A stretch of 64,000 nucleotides of DNA from Marasmius tenuissimus (taxonomy: Eukaryota > Basidiomycota > Agaricomycetes > Agaricales > Marasmiaceae): assembly GCA_029532415.1 (NCBI GenBank), contig JAQOTA010000060.1:124001-188000 (forward strand), in the 5' to 3' direction. A program made the translations under genes and the position numbers. This document shows, in pieces, positions 1-12,199 of the stretch. Position 1 is the stretch's first letter; every line of letters starts with the position of its first letter. The notes beneath the pieces were generated by a model, which was given only the letters and a program-made list of their open reading frames with translations, did no database searches and was not told the origin of the DNA.

Positions 1-295
1 GGTTGTGTTCGCCCGAGCGTCACGAGCTATCATGAATAAATACCGAAACTGAGGCCTGAGGCCTGAGGATTCTCAGACATCGTACCCCATCAAGATTCTA
101 TAGCGGGGAGAGAGTTAGGGAGCGCTGTACATGAGATGCAGTGAGGAGAGGAGTGCACAAGCTACTTTCGAGGTCTACGTTTGAGCGTCGAGCATTGAAC
201 ATTTCACATTCGACAGGGTAAAAGAGAGAATCGAGATATGCATTCGTCCCGTTGTACTATCTACGATACAATTGACCCAATATACGGCACATAAA
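1..295. repeat. 3' flank of NLR-A, shared duplicated sequence
   Basis: No gene is supported here. Bases 1-130 resemble 7,890-8,010 (shared strings such as ctatcatgaata and attctatagc). Bases about 160-295 are the reverse complement of the sequence that follows the stop codons of NLR-D (from about 29,815) and NLR-H (from about 58,155). In those copies the stretch leads into an erv46 fragment. The block is therefore the 3' flank that travels with each NLR copy. Confidence 0.6.
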
Positions 296-2826
296 CTAGC
301 TGAAGCCCCAAGTGAGAAGCTGTGCTTTCAAGCCTTCTGCTTCTACAGCGAGACTATCTGGGAAAGCCTATCGAGAAAGGGTTGATTCGACCAGTACAAT
401 TTAATAATGAGTAAAGACTCAAATACTCAGAGAAATGGTGTTCACCTCAATCCATTCAATCAGATTCTCCCTTCCCTCCGTGTGATGGGTGTTCAAAAGG
501 GGCCCCTTCTTCAGACGTTTAACGAGTTCAATGAGCGTGCGGCAGAGCGAAAGTAGCTCCGTATCAAGATGACAGTGCTTCAGGAGCGACGAGCAGACCA
601 GGTTGTCAATGAGACGTTCCGACACTGGGGGCGCAGGGCCGCCGGGTTTCGCGCCCTCACCATTTTGAATAATCTTCTTGAAACGATGAATGTAACTCCG
701 GACAACTTGCATACAAGCTTCCTGGTATGTTAGGTGCCGTGAATCGCGTGACCTGTCTTCTCCAGAGAGATCACAGTGGCAGTCTGTGAGGTATGGAATT
801 TGGCGTGAATTGATAGGTTTTCGGCCCTCCAGATACCAGACGCATCCTGTGGCAGCCGCAACAACCCAGACCAAGGCGCTCTCCGACAAATACACGCCTG
901 GACGCCATTCGAGGTGGAAACACTTGGGGCGTTCCTTGAATTTTCGCATGAGACGCTCCTTGTCCTTGACACTTCCGTGCTTGGGCATACGCTATCAATA
1001 CAGAGCAGGAGTCAGTACATATGATAGGGAAGATAATAGCTGGCCAAACTCACACAGTTCTTCAGCCATGACAGTAGGGCACCAAACGTTTTTTCCCAGT
1101 CTATTTCCCAATCGTTATCGATGACCAATGCCATATACACAGAGGCAAAGTCAAGGTTATGCATATCAACCAGTAATTTCCAGCTCGGTTCGGTGATCGA
1201 CACGCAAAGCCCAATCCATCCTGTGAAGAAGGTCCTGGTTTCGCTGCTGTTGAGCTGGTTAAGGCTTAGCACGTGGACATGAAGTCAGAAACATGTCACA
1301 TCTGAAGATCAGGAATGGATAGCTTCTCACCGTGACCTGTGAGTCTGGATCCTGCTGGTTGCAAGGCTCTGGACCCACTGTTGCACAATGGGATGTCTCT
1401 GTTTTTTCTTGTTGATATGGTAATCAAGTGACCTTGTTTGATCAGTCAGGTAATCGGTGAACGAAGTGTGGTGAACACCGATCCTATCCCCTTGACCATG
1501 GATGATTAATACCGAGTGCATACCACGTAGTGTCAGCGCCACCTGTCCCTCGGGAAGTCCTAGCACCAACTCGATACATGTAGGGGATCTCAGATTCTCG
1601 GGAAGGACAAGGAGAGCGGCGAGAACAGAGAGGAGTTCCTCATGGTCTGGATGAACACTGAGGATGAAATCGTACAACACATCGAGTTGCTGATATGGTG
1701 ATGTTCCTCGGCGAGGTGGCGTCCTGTCGATAATGGTACGGAGCTGCGCAATAGGGTGGCAATACACGAGTTTGATGAACCTGATTACTGTCGCTGCATA
1801 GACAAATTGGCCGCAGGATCTCTCGACCAGGATGTCAAGCTCCCACTCCGATGGCCAGGGACGCGAGAAAGGGATATGATTGTACTTCGGGCTACTCGCA
1901 ATCTCCCGAAAGTGGTGGAGGTAGTAATGCCTGATGTCGCTGTTGGGCTTAAAGGTCTTGTCCAGAACAATGACCTTTGAGAGTTTACGCAGACGCTGGT
2001 CGCCGAATGCTTCCCGAAGCCAAGCCTCTGGTCGACTGCAAATCAAGAATCGCAAAGGGAATTCGGGATTTTGTTCGTAAGTGGATCGGATGATCGTGAG
2101 AATGCGCAACTGGGTCTCCTCGTGGTCGCACTCATCCAGTGCGTCGAGAATGACGATCTGAGGGCCGACTGGAGAGCCCCGAATGGCTCTTTCATGTCTG
2201 CTCCACTTCAAGGTGGGTTCGACAACCAGCTCCCGAAACTGTTCTTCCAACGTTGCATCCAGAATCGTGGGATTCCTTGATAATCTCTCTTTAACGTGAT
2301 CTTGTATATGTGGTATCGTGGTGGCAAGCCCAGTGGCAATGGTGGGTATGAGAGCAGACGGGTTATTGCGTTTGGGGTCAAACCGGAAGAAGAAGAATGA
2401 AGACACAAGAACACCCTTTTCCTCGTAAACCTTGGCGATGGTCAGGGCAATCGAAGACTTTCCAACACCTGCGGCACCCGAGAGCCAGCATATCGGGAGG
2501 AGTTGGTCTTCGATCAAGCCCCATTCGCGAAGGATAGCCAGAACAGCTTCTCGAGTCCCTTCGAGGCACGCCCCGCGCTCGAACTGTTGCTCTGCTGTGT
2601 GAGAGGCCCCAACGCCGACAATTGCATCCCACAGGCGTTGAAGCGCTGAAACGAGAACAACGTCGAGAAATATCTTCACGTTGAACTGGAACACCAGAAA
2701 CGTACGTTCGGGGACCGTCATGTCGAAATTATTATTCACCTGCCCTCCTCCATAGTTGACGTTCTGTTGCGCTGTATTGTTATTGTTCTGCGTACCCCGA
2801 CCACTATTCGTGTTTTGCGTGGACAT
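296..2826 (-). CDS. NACHT-domain NLR-like protein, paralogue A (754 aa)
   Basis: Five exons on the minus strand: 2826-2706, 2645-1331, 1264-1054, 991-446, 367-296. The joined frame is open throughout. Exon 1 encodes an N/Q/G-rich start (MSTQNTNSGRGTQNNNN). Exon 2 carries the NACHT NTPase with Walker A GAAGVGKSS near residue 100, Walker B VILDALDECD near 205, the NACHT motif LICSRPEAW near 240, and a winged-helix-like end HTSFTDYLTDQTRS. Exons 3-5 encode the family's C-terminal domain (RPKCFHLEW, CHCDLSGE, LLKHCHLDTELLSLCRT). STAND/NACHT proteins act as nucleotide-dependent oligomerising switches, often in fungal incompatibility or defence; that role is inferred here. Oddities: intron 1 is 60 nt without a stop and can be read through. 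The exon 2 donor is used 6 nt downstream of the family position because that site reads GTCACG. Confidence 0.85.
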
Positions 2827-4639
2827 TGTCTTTTTATGGGGGCAGTTGCCCCGAGGGGGGTTTGATCGGAATAGACTGACCCGGTCAATGGAGCACGCTG
2901 GTTAGAGCCGAAGGTCGAAGCTGAGGTATAAGGAAACAAGGAATGTGTTCTGCGAGATGGTCGAGGAACCAAAAGCGCAGTGAACACGTTGCAGCTGTGT
3001 ATTTGTTTGTGGGCAGCTGACAAAACCTCAACAGCTCCCAGTACCACTACTGATCATGCCAAATTCGTCGTTGGCTGAGCCAAGCACAGAAGCGCTCGCA
3101 GCTTGGACCGCGACGACTTCTTGGGCGCTATGTAACTCGCTCAAGGCCTGCCGCGTTAGCCAGAACTCATCGATGACGAATGGGCCACCTAATAGACACG
3201 CTTCTTACCGTGGCAGTGAGCTAGCAACGAGCCGCCTTCTACCCGCAAAAAACAAGACGGACACAAGCCCACAGTGCCTCGAGAGCCTGGGGATCCCATC
3301 GAACTTCTGGACCCGTTCCGAGCTACTGTCGTGAAACCCAAGACTCGGACTTCCACAGCGCCTATGCCCCCCGCAGAAGGTGGACGAGGCCGAGGGAAAG
3401 GAAAGCGTCGAATGTGTTTCGCTTACGCGCGCGGCAGTATCAACATCCGCATCCAGCGGTATTGAAGATCGACCCGATGTAAAGCCGGATTTTCAACGAG
3501 GTGGAGGCAGCCCCGGTAGTTTTGGTGAAACGTCGGATGGTATTGGGACCTACTGAGGTAGTTTCACAACGAATAGAGCCAATCAAGAGGAAGGAAAACG
3601 TTACAATTGGACCTTAACCATGACGCTACATTCGGAGTGAACATTTCCTTCTGATTCGAGTAGCATGTATAGAAAGAAAGTCCCGTGAATTTGAGAGGGA
3701 GTTGATGTGGAGAGAGCGTCCTAGTCGTCCAAGTAAAATCCTCTCCGGGGGCCCCGAGAAACAAATCCACAGCTTGCCTGGGCGTCTGTGCAATCATTGA
3801 GTATTGGTTCAAGCACTGACAGTGACGGAATCAGAAGCGTTCATCTTACCTATACCGCCTAAACTCGACGCGTCACGGGAAGGGCTTGCAACCAAGAGGT
3901 GATGTGGAGGAAGGCCAGTCAATGTAGAAGGAATACCAGGATGATTTGTGAATTTCACCGCTTTCGTCGTTCCAGCCGCGACTAATTATCAAAATTAATG
4001 CAACTTTGAGGTGAAACTATCGCCCGACGTTGGACAGTGACTTCGCTGTTCTGATCCCTGCCATGACCCACTGTCCTGTCACTATGGACGTTCTTCAACG
4101 TGTTTCCTCTCGTTGACTAGGTGGTCATGAATCGCCGGTACTACCAGCGCTCGCGTCGAAAGAATTTTAGTGGGGATGTAGCTGTGGAAAAATGAACTAT
4201 ATAACCTTGTTGGTGTTCAAGCCCAAGCCATATAGTGCGCCTCAAGAGGAGAGAAAGCATTTTTAGTCCTCTAGAATGCGAGAAGAATGGTTATCAACGT
4301 GGTGGTTGGTTCGAGGTATGCGTCATGACGGTCACGAAGAGTGTTTGATTGGGTGCTTCTTTCTTAAATTCTTTCTTTCTCTTCCCACCCCCACGTTTCT
4401 AACCATTGCAATCAATATACATGCACATTGCAATCTAGTCGTGAACCGCCTTGGACGGAGCCAAGTTGGGTCTGGTTCTGCATTGAAAAAAGAAAAGCAG
4501 AGACCAACACATCCAAAAGCCCCGTCCTGGCTGATCTGCAGCGGTATTCTCAATTGTCGCGATCATTTGGGTCTCTCGATCAGTATACTGTATGCATCCT
4601 TGCTAATGGCGAGGGCACGACGTCCTCGGGCGACTGGTC
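2827..4639. other. Upstream region of NLR-A with an unmatched insert
   Basis: Bases 2,827-3,050 resemble the sequence just upstream of other NLR starts. Bases about 3,990-4,430 resemble the distal upstream block of NLR-B, F and H, including the palindrome GTCATGAC (4,322-4,329). Between them, about 3,056-3,990 has no counterpart that I can see in the other copies. It contains short open stretches, for example the G/R-rich peptide PPAEGGRGRGKGKRR near 3,370-3,410, but no convincing gene. Bases 4,440-4,640 hold nothing recognised. Confidence 0.5.
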
Positions 4640-5340
4640 CTTAGTCATGAACGATCCAGCGGGAGCCAACTATCGGCGAATTGGAATGGCTTTGCAAAAT
4701 AGGAAGTTCCGAGTCACAGTGGAGTCGGTGGCCAGGTGAGCGCGAGATTCGGGTTCTTCGGTAATCCAAGGTGAAAGCAGAGGGCCTGTAGAGGTGGATT
4801 TCTGGAAATGCTGAATGTTTGAAATCGGATATCTCTTGTTGCCGTCGCCGTCGTACACTATTAGAGTCTAATTACGAGGTAGAAAAAAAGCGAGCGACAA
4901 AAAAACGATAGAACAAAGAAAGTCAAAAAGAGAAAGTGTTCGTTCAGTCGTAACTAGATTCGTCAGTAATGTAAAGTATATATAATATTTACGCAGTGGA
5001 TCGAAGAAACGGGCGAGCAAGTAGGGTAAGGGTGTGTATATGTACTATGTATGAATCGATGAAGAGAGGGAGGGAGGGAGAGGAACATTCGAAAATTGTC
5101 GGTATACTGATATCATGCAGAATGGAAATGCGACAGACAGAGATAGAAAAGGGACGAGAAACAGAGAGAGATGGAGAGCGCGAAGGAGTGACTACGAGAG
5201 TGAGAGACGAGTGAGAGAAGATATGTGCTATGAGAGGAGGGTAGGAACTTGAAGGAGGGGAGCGTGGAAATCATATTAAACAACGAACGGTTCATGGCAA
5301 GCATGTTTTTCTTCGTACGAACGGACGGACTTCAAACCAT
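4640..5340 (-). repeat. Inverted copy of the Hsp20-gene 3' flank
   Basis: Reverse complement of the block found at 25,029-25,815 and 43,561-44,662. It includes the purine-rich strand corresponding to the pyrimidine-rich 3' flank of the intact Hsp20-domain gene, and the gtaattagac string at 4,865-4,876. That string is the empty site of the MITE inserted at 44,035. No gene is supported. Confidence 0.7.
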
Positions 5341-6700
5341 CCTCCTCGGAACACTCACCCTCACTCACTCCCCATCAAACTCTGCCCTGACACCCACAAT
5401 ATCAGCATTGTACCCGAAACTAATCTTTCTCTCAAAGTGACCTCCACCCTCGGTATCCCAACTATCCGCAACGACATGCAGAATTCGTCTCCCCCGGGTA
5501 GCAAAGGTGATTCCATCTATCTTGAACCCTTTCAACTGAATATCGAGTTTATACTCCCTCGGAGTCGTCTCCACCTCGACCTAACAACGTTCAGGTGGCG
5601 GAGGCAGCAGCGAGAGAAAAGGTGCATAGGCAGGTGGATTATTCAACGTGGGCATCACTGAGTCCGAGTAGTGAGAATGGATTGGGAGATGCATGTGGTA
5701 ACGGTGGTAGTATCGCCATTCCCCTACCACTGCCATGTCCGACTCGACTGCTCGGATTCCCGATGTTGCTACTCCCGCTACCACCACCAGGACCTCGCAT
5801 AAACCACTAGCCCCAGTACCATCGAGCTACACCCTGGGTAGGGTATGGTACGGTATCTGTGCTGATAGAGGTAGCAATGCCGATGGCGATCTGTCTGGTT
5901 TCCCCAGTGCGAGTCCTAACGACAACGATGACTCGCATTTGTTTTGGTGTTGAGAATCGCGTTTCGCTGCCGTCTCCACCGGATGAAGACGATGATGGTG
6001 GTGAGGGAGAGAAAGGACGTGGATGGTGAATATCGGTTTTGTCATTGTCGTTGTGGGTGTCGTGGGTTCATGTAATGGTGGGAGTGGGGGGATCGATCAG
6101 CCGGTAGAAGAATGCGGACTACATGATGTTGATACGATAGGTGTGGCCCTCTCGAATGATTCGGTTCTTTTGAAATTATAACGGTGATGTGTGGGGTGGT
6201 ACGACCGTGGATGTGAATGAGCCCGAACCGATTCCATGAGTAAAGGAGGTAGTGCTTCTAATTGAAAGGCTGTGGAATGAGATTGAAGATGAGGAAATCA
6301 GTATTGAATATTGAATGACGGTCAGGAAGAATATAGCTCATCCGAACCATCAGCACGGTCACCGTCGCCTATGCCTGGTCGGTCTGAAGCGGGTGTTGGC
6401 CGCTCCCAACGAATCAGAGGCCGCAGCCCTCAGTTAAAATCGCTTGCTTGCATGTCCGTCGTCCATATTAATAGCCTGCCAAAACCGATAACGCGATGTT
6501 GATCGGCTTCCTGTAGAAAAAGAGAGGACAAAAGTGTATCGCTTCAGGTTCAGGAAAGAGTAAGAGCCGGTTTGGGGGTTGCTCATGTTGGTTTATGAAT
6601 AGTCATAGACCAGAGGTATGAGAAGGGAAGACTGAGAACCGTTACGCATAACATCAAGTACTCACCGGTCACCATTGAGCACCTCGAAAAAACTCGAGCA
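5341..6700 (-). pseudogene. Hsp20-domain gene copy, broken (copy 1)
   Basis: Minus-strand relic of the intact gene at 23,262-25,028. The alpha-crystallin-like part is still readable at 5,574-5,365 (REYKLDIQLKGF, GGHFERKISFGYNADIVG). The frame is closed just before it by TAG at 5,583-5,581, where the intact gene has TGG, and again near the end where GAGTGGTTG has become GAGTGAGTG. About 600 bp of the disordered middle is missing. Copy 3 (42,480-43,560) has the same deletion junction and the same first nonsense codon. Confidence 0.75.
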
Positions 6701-6719
6701 GTGTTCGCTCATACATCCG

Positions 6720-7770
6720 AATCTCCATGCTCATCCACCATCTGATTTACAGCAGTTCTAGTGTCTTCGAGCCCAAGTGTCGTATTCTACCAACTGTGAT
6801 TCTTGGTCGGGTTTCAGTACTATGCCTGGCAAGGAGTACTGGAGTACTTGGGCGAGGAGGTACTTGCGAAGGTCAGAGGAATCAATCGGTCACAGGTTGT
6901 AGTAACCGATCGAGGTGGCCCGTGCGCGACGCGCTTTCTTCAACTCTCCCACAACCTCACACACAACTCAGTGTCCCAACGTTCACTAGAACACGCTATC
7001 AATCCTTCATCGCGATGGCCTACTCGGACTCTATTCACCCATCTACGTACTTCCCGCTCTGGGCGGCCCTCTCTTCCCCACCACTGGGCTGACCTACCGA
7101 CACAGGTGGAAATCCCTCGCGGTCGAAGTCCACACCGTCTATTCCCTCGGTAATTTCACCGCCAACCAATCCATCACCGTAGGCCCGTAGATCTCCTTAC
7201 ATGGTAGTCCCAAAGCACTTGGTGCAGCTCGAATCATCGCTATCGACGTTTAAGAATCGAGGCTCGAGTCTGTTAAGGCCTATCTCAAGGGCGGAGTGGA
7301 AGTGGATACATACGTTACTATTGCGAAGTAGGGCTCGGAGACGACGGTGGTGTATTCTATCGGGAACGGTGTCGACATGAGGAAGGTTCTGAGGATTGGA
7401 GGTCAGGGACCTAAGAGTGTCGATTCGGTCGCTCATGCGAGTAGGGCGTTGAGCTGTATCCAGACTTCGTTTTATGTTGCTGAGACGAGGGGGTGTGTTG
7501 GCTAGGCTAGGCTTGCGTTTGGAGGGCCGTTCCGGCGTGGGTATGTGTATCAATCCCTCCGCTTTTATCCTTTGAGTCATTCACCCACTTTTGCCATTAC
7601 CCTCGCCTCGCAAGGCAAAGTGAATGTCAAATCGCTGTTGATTTATCAGTACCGGTTCACGTTCGCCCTCAAAGTGCTGGTTCTGTCAAGAACGGGCCGG
7701 TCAAGGCTGTTACACCGGGGCTAGGCGTTGGGGTTGGGGTTGATGAGAATCGGAGCGATGGGGATGGGGA
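6720..7770 (+). pseudogene. Sorbitol/xylitol dehydrogenase-like (MDR) pseudogene 1
   Basis: Degenerate medium-chain dehydrogenase. Recognisable pieces in order: GNFTANQSI near 7,150, the Rossmann segment KALGAARIIAIDV near 7,215-7,250, a VDTYVTIAK strand near 7,305, and the C-terminal ITLASQGKVNVKSLLIY near 7,590-7,640. At least three in-frame stops interrupt it (after GP near 7,188, after IDV near 7,250, after IAK near 7,330). The 5' half (6,720-7,085) is the divergent promoter side shared with Hsp20 copy 1. Non-functional as it stands. Confidence 0.7.
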
Positions 7771-8429
7771 CTTGGTACGACTGCTTTCACAATGCGGCAC
7801 CTGAACAACTCGGCGAGCCCGTGATTCTGATTCCTAGGGAATGTTTTGTGTGTGGAGATACAGAAACACGCATCGTGTAGGGAAGGTAGAAAGAGGCAGT
7901 TCACCTGAGCGGTACGTACTATCATGAATACATACTAAGATCAAAGATTCCCAGACATTCTACTTCAGCCAAGTTCTATAGCAGTAAGAGAGCTGGGGAA
8001 CGCTTCTTGCACGGTGGAAGGAATTCAGTTGGCATACATTCAGCTCGATATTTCTGGAAGTGCTAGCCAGAGCTGCGTACGAAGATCGCGGGGTAGGAGG
8101 CCTCCAGCGTTCCGGTCCAGCCTGCATCCTTTGCTTCATTATGCGCGGGGCTTTGAACATCTCTCTCTATTATCTCAAGCTAGCCCTTCGTCAAGTATCG
8201 ACAAATGCGTCAGATGATGATTTGCCGTCACGTATGCTAAGTAGTTGTAGGGAAATGCCGTTCGCCGCCCAACGGGCAAAGAGGGATGGTGTTGGAAGAG
8301 ACGGGAGTGAGCCGGGAAAGCAACGTTCAATAGGTGTGTAGGGAAAATGCTCGTTACTGAGGAGGCCCATGACAACACCTTCCACTGTCTGCTTCGAGGG
8401 GTACATTGACTCTGAGCTCACCAGAACCG
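7771..8429. other. Intergenic duplicated flank
   Basis: Bases 7,890-8,010 repeat the left edge of the window (1-130). The rest, including GATGATTTGCCGTCACG near 8,215, contains short overlapping open frames on both strands without recognisable motifs. No gene is supported. Confidence 0.4.
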
Positions 8430-8791
8430 AACTGCGGACGATGGTGACTCCAAAAAGCCGCCGGCCCCCGAGAAGAATGGCGGGAGGTCGTGTGGTCTCG
8501 TGTTCAAGGCTCTGATAGGCGTACAGCGATTAGCAGTTCTGGTGGTCAATGGCGAGATGGAAGGAGTAGCCATCGAGGTGAAGTGAAGTCCCGAAGGGAT
8601 TCCACCACGCGATCGTCGAGGAGAGGGTAGTGTTAGAGGTCAACCGGTCATGTACGACAAAGGTATCAATATGGTCGTGAGGAGAGTGCCAAAAGCCGCG
8701 ACACAACGTAGTCGTCCGAGGCTGCAGGCTCACATCCATCATGTACTATATTCAATAATCTTCCCTTCGGTTTCCACGCCTATCGAGCCGA
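8430..8791 (+). pseudogene. Remnant related to the 153-aa ORF at 39,890-40,351
   Basis: This strand reads LVVNGEMEGVAIEVK then a stop, and further on MVVRRVPKAATQ and RLQAHIHHVLYS. These align with VLVFDGEMEGVNIEVK, MVVRRRAPKDAA and RLQAHSHHVQYS of the minus-strand frame 3' of NLR-F. In both places it lies tail-to-tail with an NLR. Stops and frame changes mark it as decayed. Function unknown. Confidence 0.5.
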
Positions 8792-11390
8792 TCATACGAG
8801 CCGATTTGGTACTTCCGAAGGCCAAGCAAGAAGCTGTGCTTTCAAGCCTTCCCCTTCTTCAGCAAACCTGTCCGGCAAAGCCTATCGAAAAAGGGTTGAT
8901 TCGACCAGTACAAGCCAACAATCAGTAAGGATTCGAACACTCAGAGAAAGGTATTTACCTCAATCCATTCAACCAGATGCTCCCTTGCCCCCTTGGAAGG
9001 GTAGAAGTCAAAGCTCCCCGTCGTCGTACCATGTTCTAAGAGATCAAAAAACGTGCGGCATAGCGAAAGCAGCTCCGTATCAAGATGGCAATGCTTCAGG
9101 AGCGACGAGCGGGCCAAGTTGTGGAAGGGATGTATCAATATCGTGAGCTTGGGATAGAGGTCCACAACTTCCACACCGCTCTGGCCGATCTTCTCGAGAC
9201 GAGAAACGTAACTCCGGACAAGTTGCAAACAAGCTTCCTGGTATGCTATGTGCTGTGGATCGCATGACCTAATTCCTCCAGAGAGATCACAACGGCACTC
9301 TGTGAGGTATGGGATTTGGCGTGGATCGCTGGGTTTTCGCCCCTCCAGACTCCAGGGGCATCCTGTGGTAGCTTCGACAACCCAGAACATGGCGTCGTCC
9401 GACGGATACGCGCCCGGAGGCCATTTGAGGTGGAAGCACTCAGGACGCTTCTCGAGTTTTTGCATGAGACACTCCTTGTCCTTGGCACATCCGTGCCTGG
9501 GGATAGGCTTGTAAAAGAAAGCATAGGTAATCAAACTTAGTAGCGTGCAATAAAGAAAACCATAGCTGGCCAAACTCACACATTTCTCTAGCCATGGCAG
9601 TAGAGCGTCAAACTTTCCTTTCCAATCTCTGAATCCGTCGTCGCCGGTCCTCATACACACAGAGACAAGGTCAACGTTTTGCACATCAACTAGTAATTTC
9701 CAGCTTGGTTTAGTGATCGATGCGCAAAACTCAATCCATCCTGTGAAGAAGGACCCAGTCTCCTCGCTGTAGACCTGGCTGATGCTGCGCATGTGGGCAT
9801 CAAGTCAGGGACATGTAACGTCTGGAGATCAGAAATGGATAACTTCTCACCTGTAAGTGTGGATCCTGTTGGTTGCGAGATTCTGGAGCCACTGTCGCAC
9901 GATAGGACGTTTCTGTTTTTTCTTGTTGATATGGAAATTAAGCGACCTAGTTTGGTCGGCCAGGTAATCAGTGAACGAAGTGTGGTAAACACGAATCCCA
10001 TCTCCTTGATCATGAATGTCTAGGACCGAGTGCATACCACGTAGTGTCAGCGCCACCTGTCCCTCGGGAAGTCCTAGTACCAACTCGATACATGCGGGGG
10101 ACCTCAGGTCTTCTGGAAGGACAAGGAGAGCGGCTAGGACAGAGAGGAGTTCCTCACGGTCTGGATGGACACTGAGGATGAAATCATACAACACATCGAG
10201 TTGCTGATATGGTGATGTTCCACGGCGAGGTCGCGTTCTGTCAATGATGGTACGGAGTTGTATGAAAGGATGGCAATAGGCGAGAATGATGAACCTGACC
10301 ACTGTTGCTGCATAGACAAATTGGCCACACGATCTCTCGACCAAGATGTCAAGCTCCAACTCCGACGGCCAGGGACTCGGGAAAGGGATCTGGCTGTACT
10401 TTGGGCTACTCGCAATCTCCCGAAAGTGGTGAAGATAGTAATGCCTGATGTCTTTGTTGGGCTCGTAGGTCTCGTCCAGAACAATGACCTTCGAGAGTTT
10501 ACGCAGACGGTCATTGACGAATGCCTCCCGAAGCCAAGCCTCCGGTCGACTGCAGATCAAGAAACGCAAAGGGAACTGGGGATTTTGCTCGTAAGCGGAT
10601 CGGATGATGGCGAGGATTCGCAACTGGGTCTCCTCGTTGCCGCACTCGTCCAGTCCATCGAGGATGACAATTCGGGGGCCGACTGGAGAACCCCAAAGGG
10701 CTCTCTGCCTACTCCACTTCAAGGTGGGTTGAAGAACCAGCTCTCGGAACTGCACCTCCAACGCGGCTTCCAGAATCGCAGGGTCTCTCGATATCCTCTC
10801 CTCAATATAATTCTGCATGAGTGGTATCGTCGTGGCGAGTCCATATGCAATTGTGGGGATAAGAGCAGACGGGTTATTACGTTTGGGGTCGGATCGAAAG
10901 AAGAAGAAGGAAGAGACAAGAGCACCCTTTTCCTCGTAGGACTTGGCAATGGTCAGGGCGATCGAAGACTTTCCAACACCAGCGGCACCCGAGAGCCAGC
11001 ATATTGGGAGAAGCAGCTCTTGTGTCAACCCCCATTTGCGAAGGATAGCCAGAACCTCTTCGCGAGTCCCTTCGAGGCACGCCCCGCGATCGAACTGGTG
11101 CTCTGCTTTGTGAGAGGCCCCAACGCCGGCAATTGCATCCCAAAGACTACGAAATCTGTGCGCTAGGTCGAAGAGCAGCGTTAAGAAACATGACCATTGA
11201 AGTCGAGACGAGATACGAGAGACCTACGTCCAGAGACTGTCGTGTTGAAATTATTCACGAAGTTGTTCACCCCTCCGATAACCATCTGACCCATCTGCCC
11301 TCCTCCATAGTTGACGTTCTGGTGCGCCGCGTTGTTGTTGTTGTGCTGTGTACCCCGGCCACTATGGGTGTTTTGCATGGATATTGTCAT
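8792..11390 (-). CDS. NACHT-domain NLR-like protein, paralogue B (772 aa)
   Basis: Five exons: 11390-11228, 11162-9851, 9784-9580, 9507-8959, 8881-8792; the joined frame is open. The N-terminus is N/G/Q-rich and, as in paralogue C only, extended by GGGQMGQMVIGGVNNF; a second Met four codons in may be the real start. The NACHT exon has GAAGVGKSS, VILDGLDEC and LICSRPEAW, then HTSFTDYLADQTRS. The C-terminal domain has RPECFHLKWPPG, CRCDLSGG and LLKHCHLDTELLSLCRT. Intron 3 (9579-9508) is exactly 72 nt with no stop. Retaining it would add a hydrophobic stretch (SLASYGFLYCTLLSLITYA) that resembles a membrane helix. STAND switch function is inferred from family knowledge; the ligand is unknown. Confidence 0.85.
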
Positions 11391-12199
11391 TTTCAGAGTT
11401 TTGAACGCACCAGGGACGAGTTTGACCTGATGAACACTGGATAGAGACGGAGGCGGGAACTAAGGTTGGAGAAAACAAGGAATATCTTCGATGAGGTGGT
11501 GATAGCAGCGAAAGCTTTGTGAATACACACACAGCACGTTGCAGTTGATGTGCGGTGTTTGCGTGCGCATCGTTAGTCTCCCATAGGGCATCGTCAGGAC
11601 TCAGGTGGGCTGAGAAACGCTGCACGAGGCTAAACTATTGCCCGACTTCGCTATCTTGATCTCTGACATGGTCGACGCGTATGTCCTGTCCCACGTCCCT
11701 CCCGTCTATTGAAGCTATTAGACTTCTCTGCAATGCGTTTCCTTCTAACACGACGGCCATGAATCTGGCCCTGCTCTTTGTTGAGAGACTGAACCAACTG
11801 AACCGACGGGATATGAAGAAAGGAACGGGCGGCCTTCTAGTTGTTGGTGTTTAAGGCACATGCAGTGTGTGATCCCGTTCAAGAAAAGAGTACCTTTTCG
11901 AGTCGGACGAGAGGAATTCGCGGTGGTCTCTGCGCGTCATGACAGTCAATTGAGTACAGAGTTTGACAATGGTTGGGCGCTTCTTTCATTTTTGCTCTTC
12001 CCACACCTCCTCACACTCGCCCACTCTCGTTTCAGCCTTCCTCTATATGCATATGTAAATTATCGAATACGGTATACGTGTAGACACCGCTTGAAGTATG
12101 AAAAACCCCACTAGACTCGTCCCTCGCTTTCCTATCCATGCCACATCAAGTTCTCGTCACGATCATGGGCGAATGCTGCGACCTGTAGTCAATTGGATT
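11391..12199. promoter_or_regulatory. Upstream region of NLR-B
   Basis: Inverted relative to the upstream regions of F and H but homologous. It includes the distal palindrome GTCATGAC at 11,936-11,943, about 550 bp before the start codon, and a shared stretch around 11,630-11,700 (cccgacttcgct and nearby). No gene is seen. Promoter activity is inferred from position only. Confidence 0.45.

Noticed and set aside
10258..11166. A 302-aa plus-strand frame
   Set aside because: It is antisense to the NACHT exon of NLR-B, has no recognisable domain, and similar shadows occur opposite the other NLRs.
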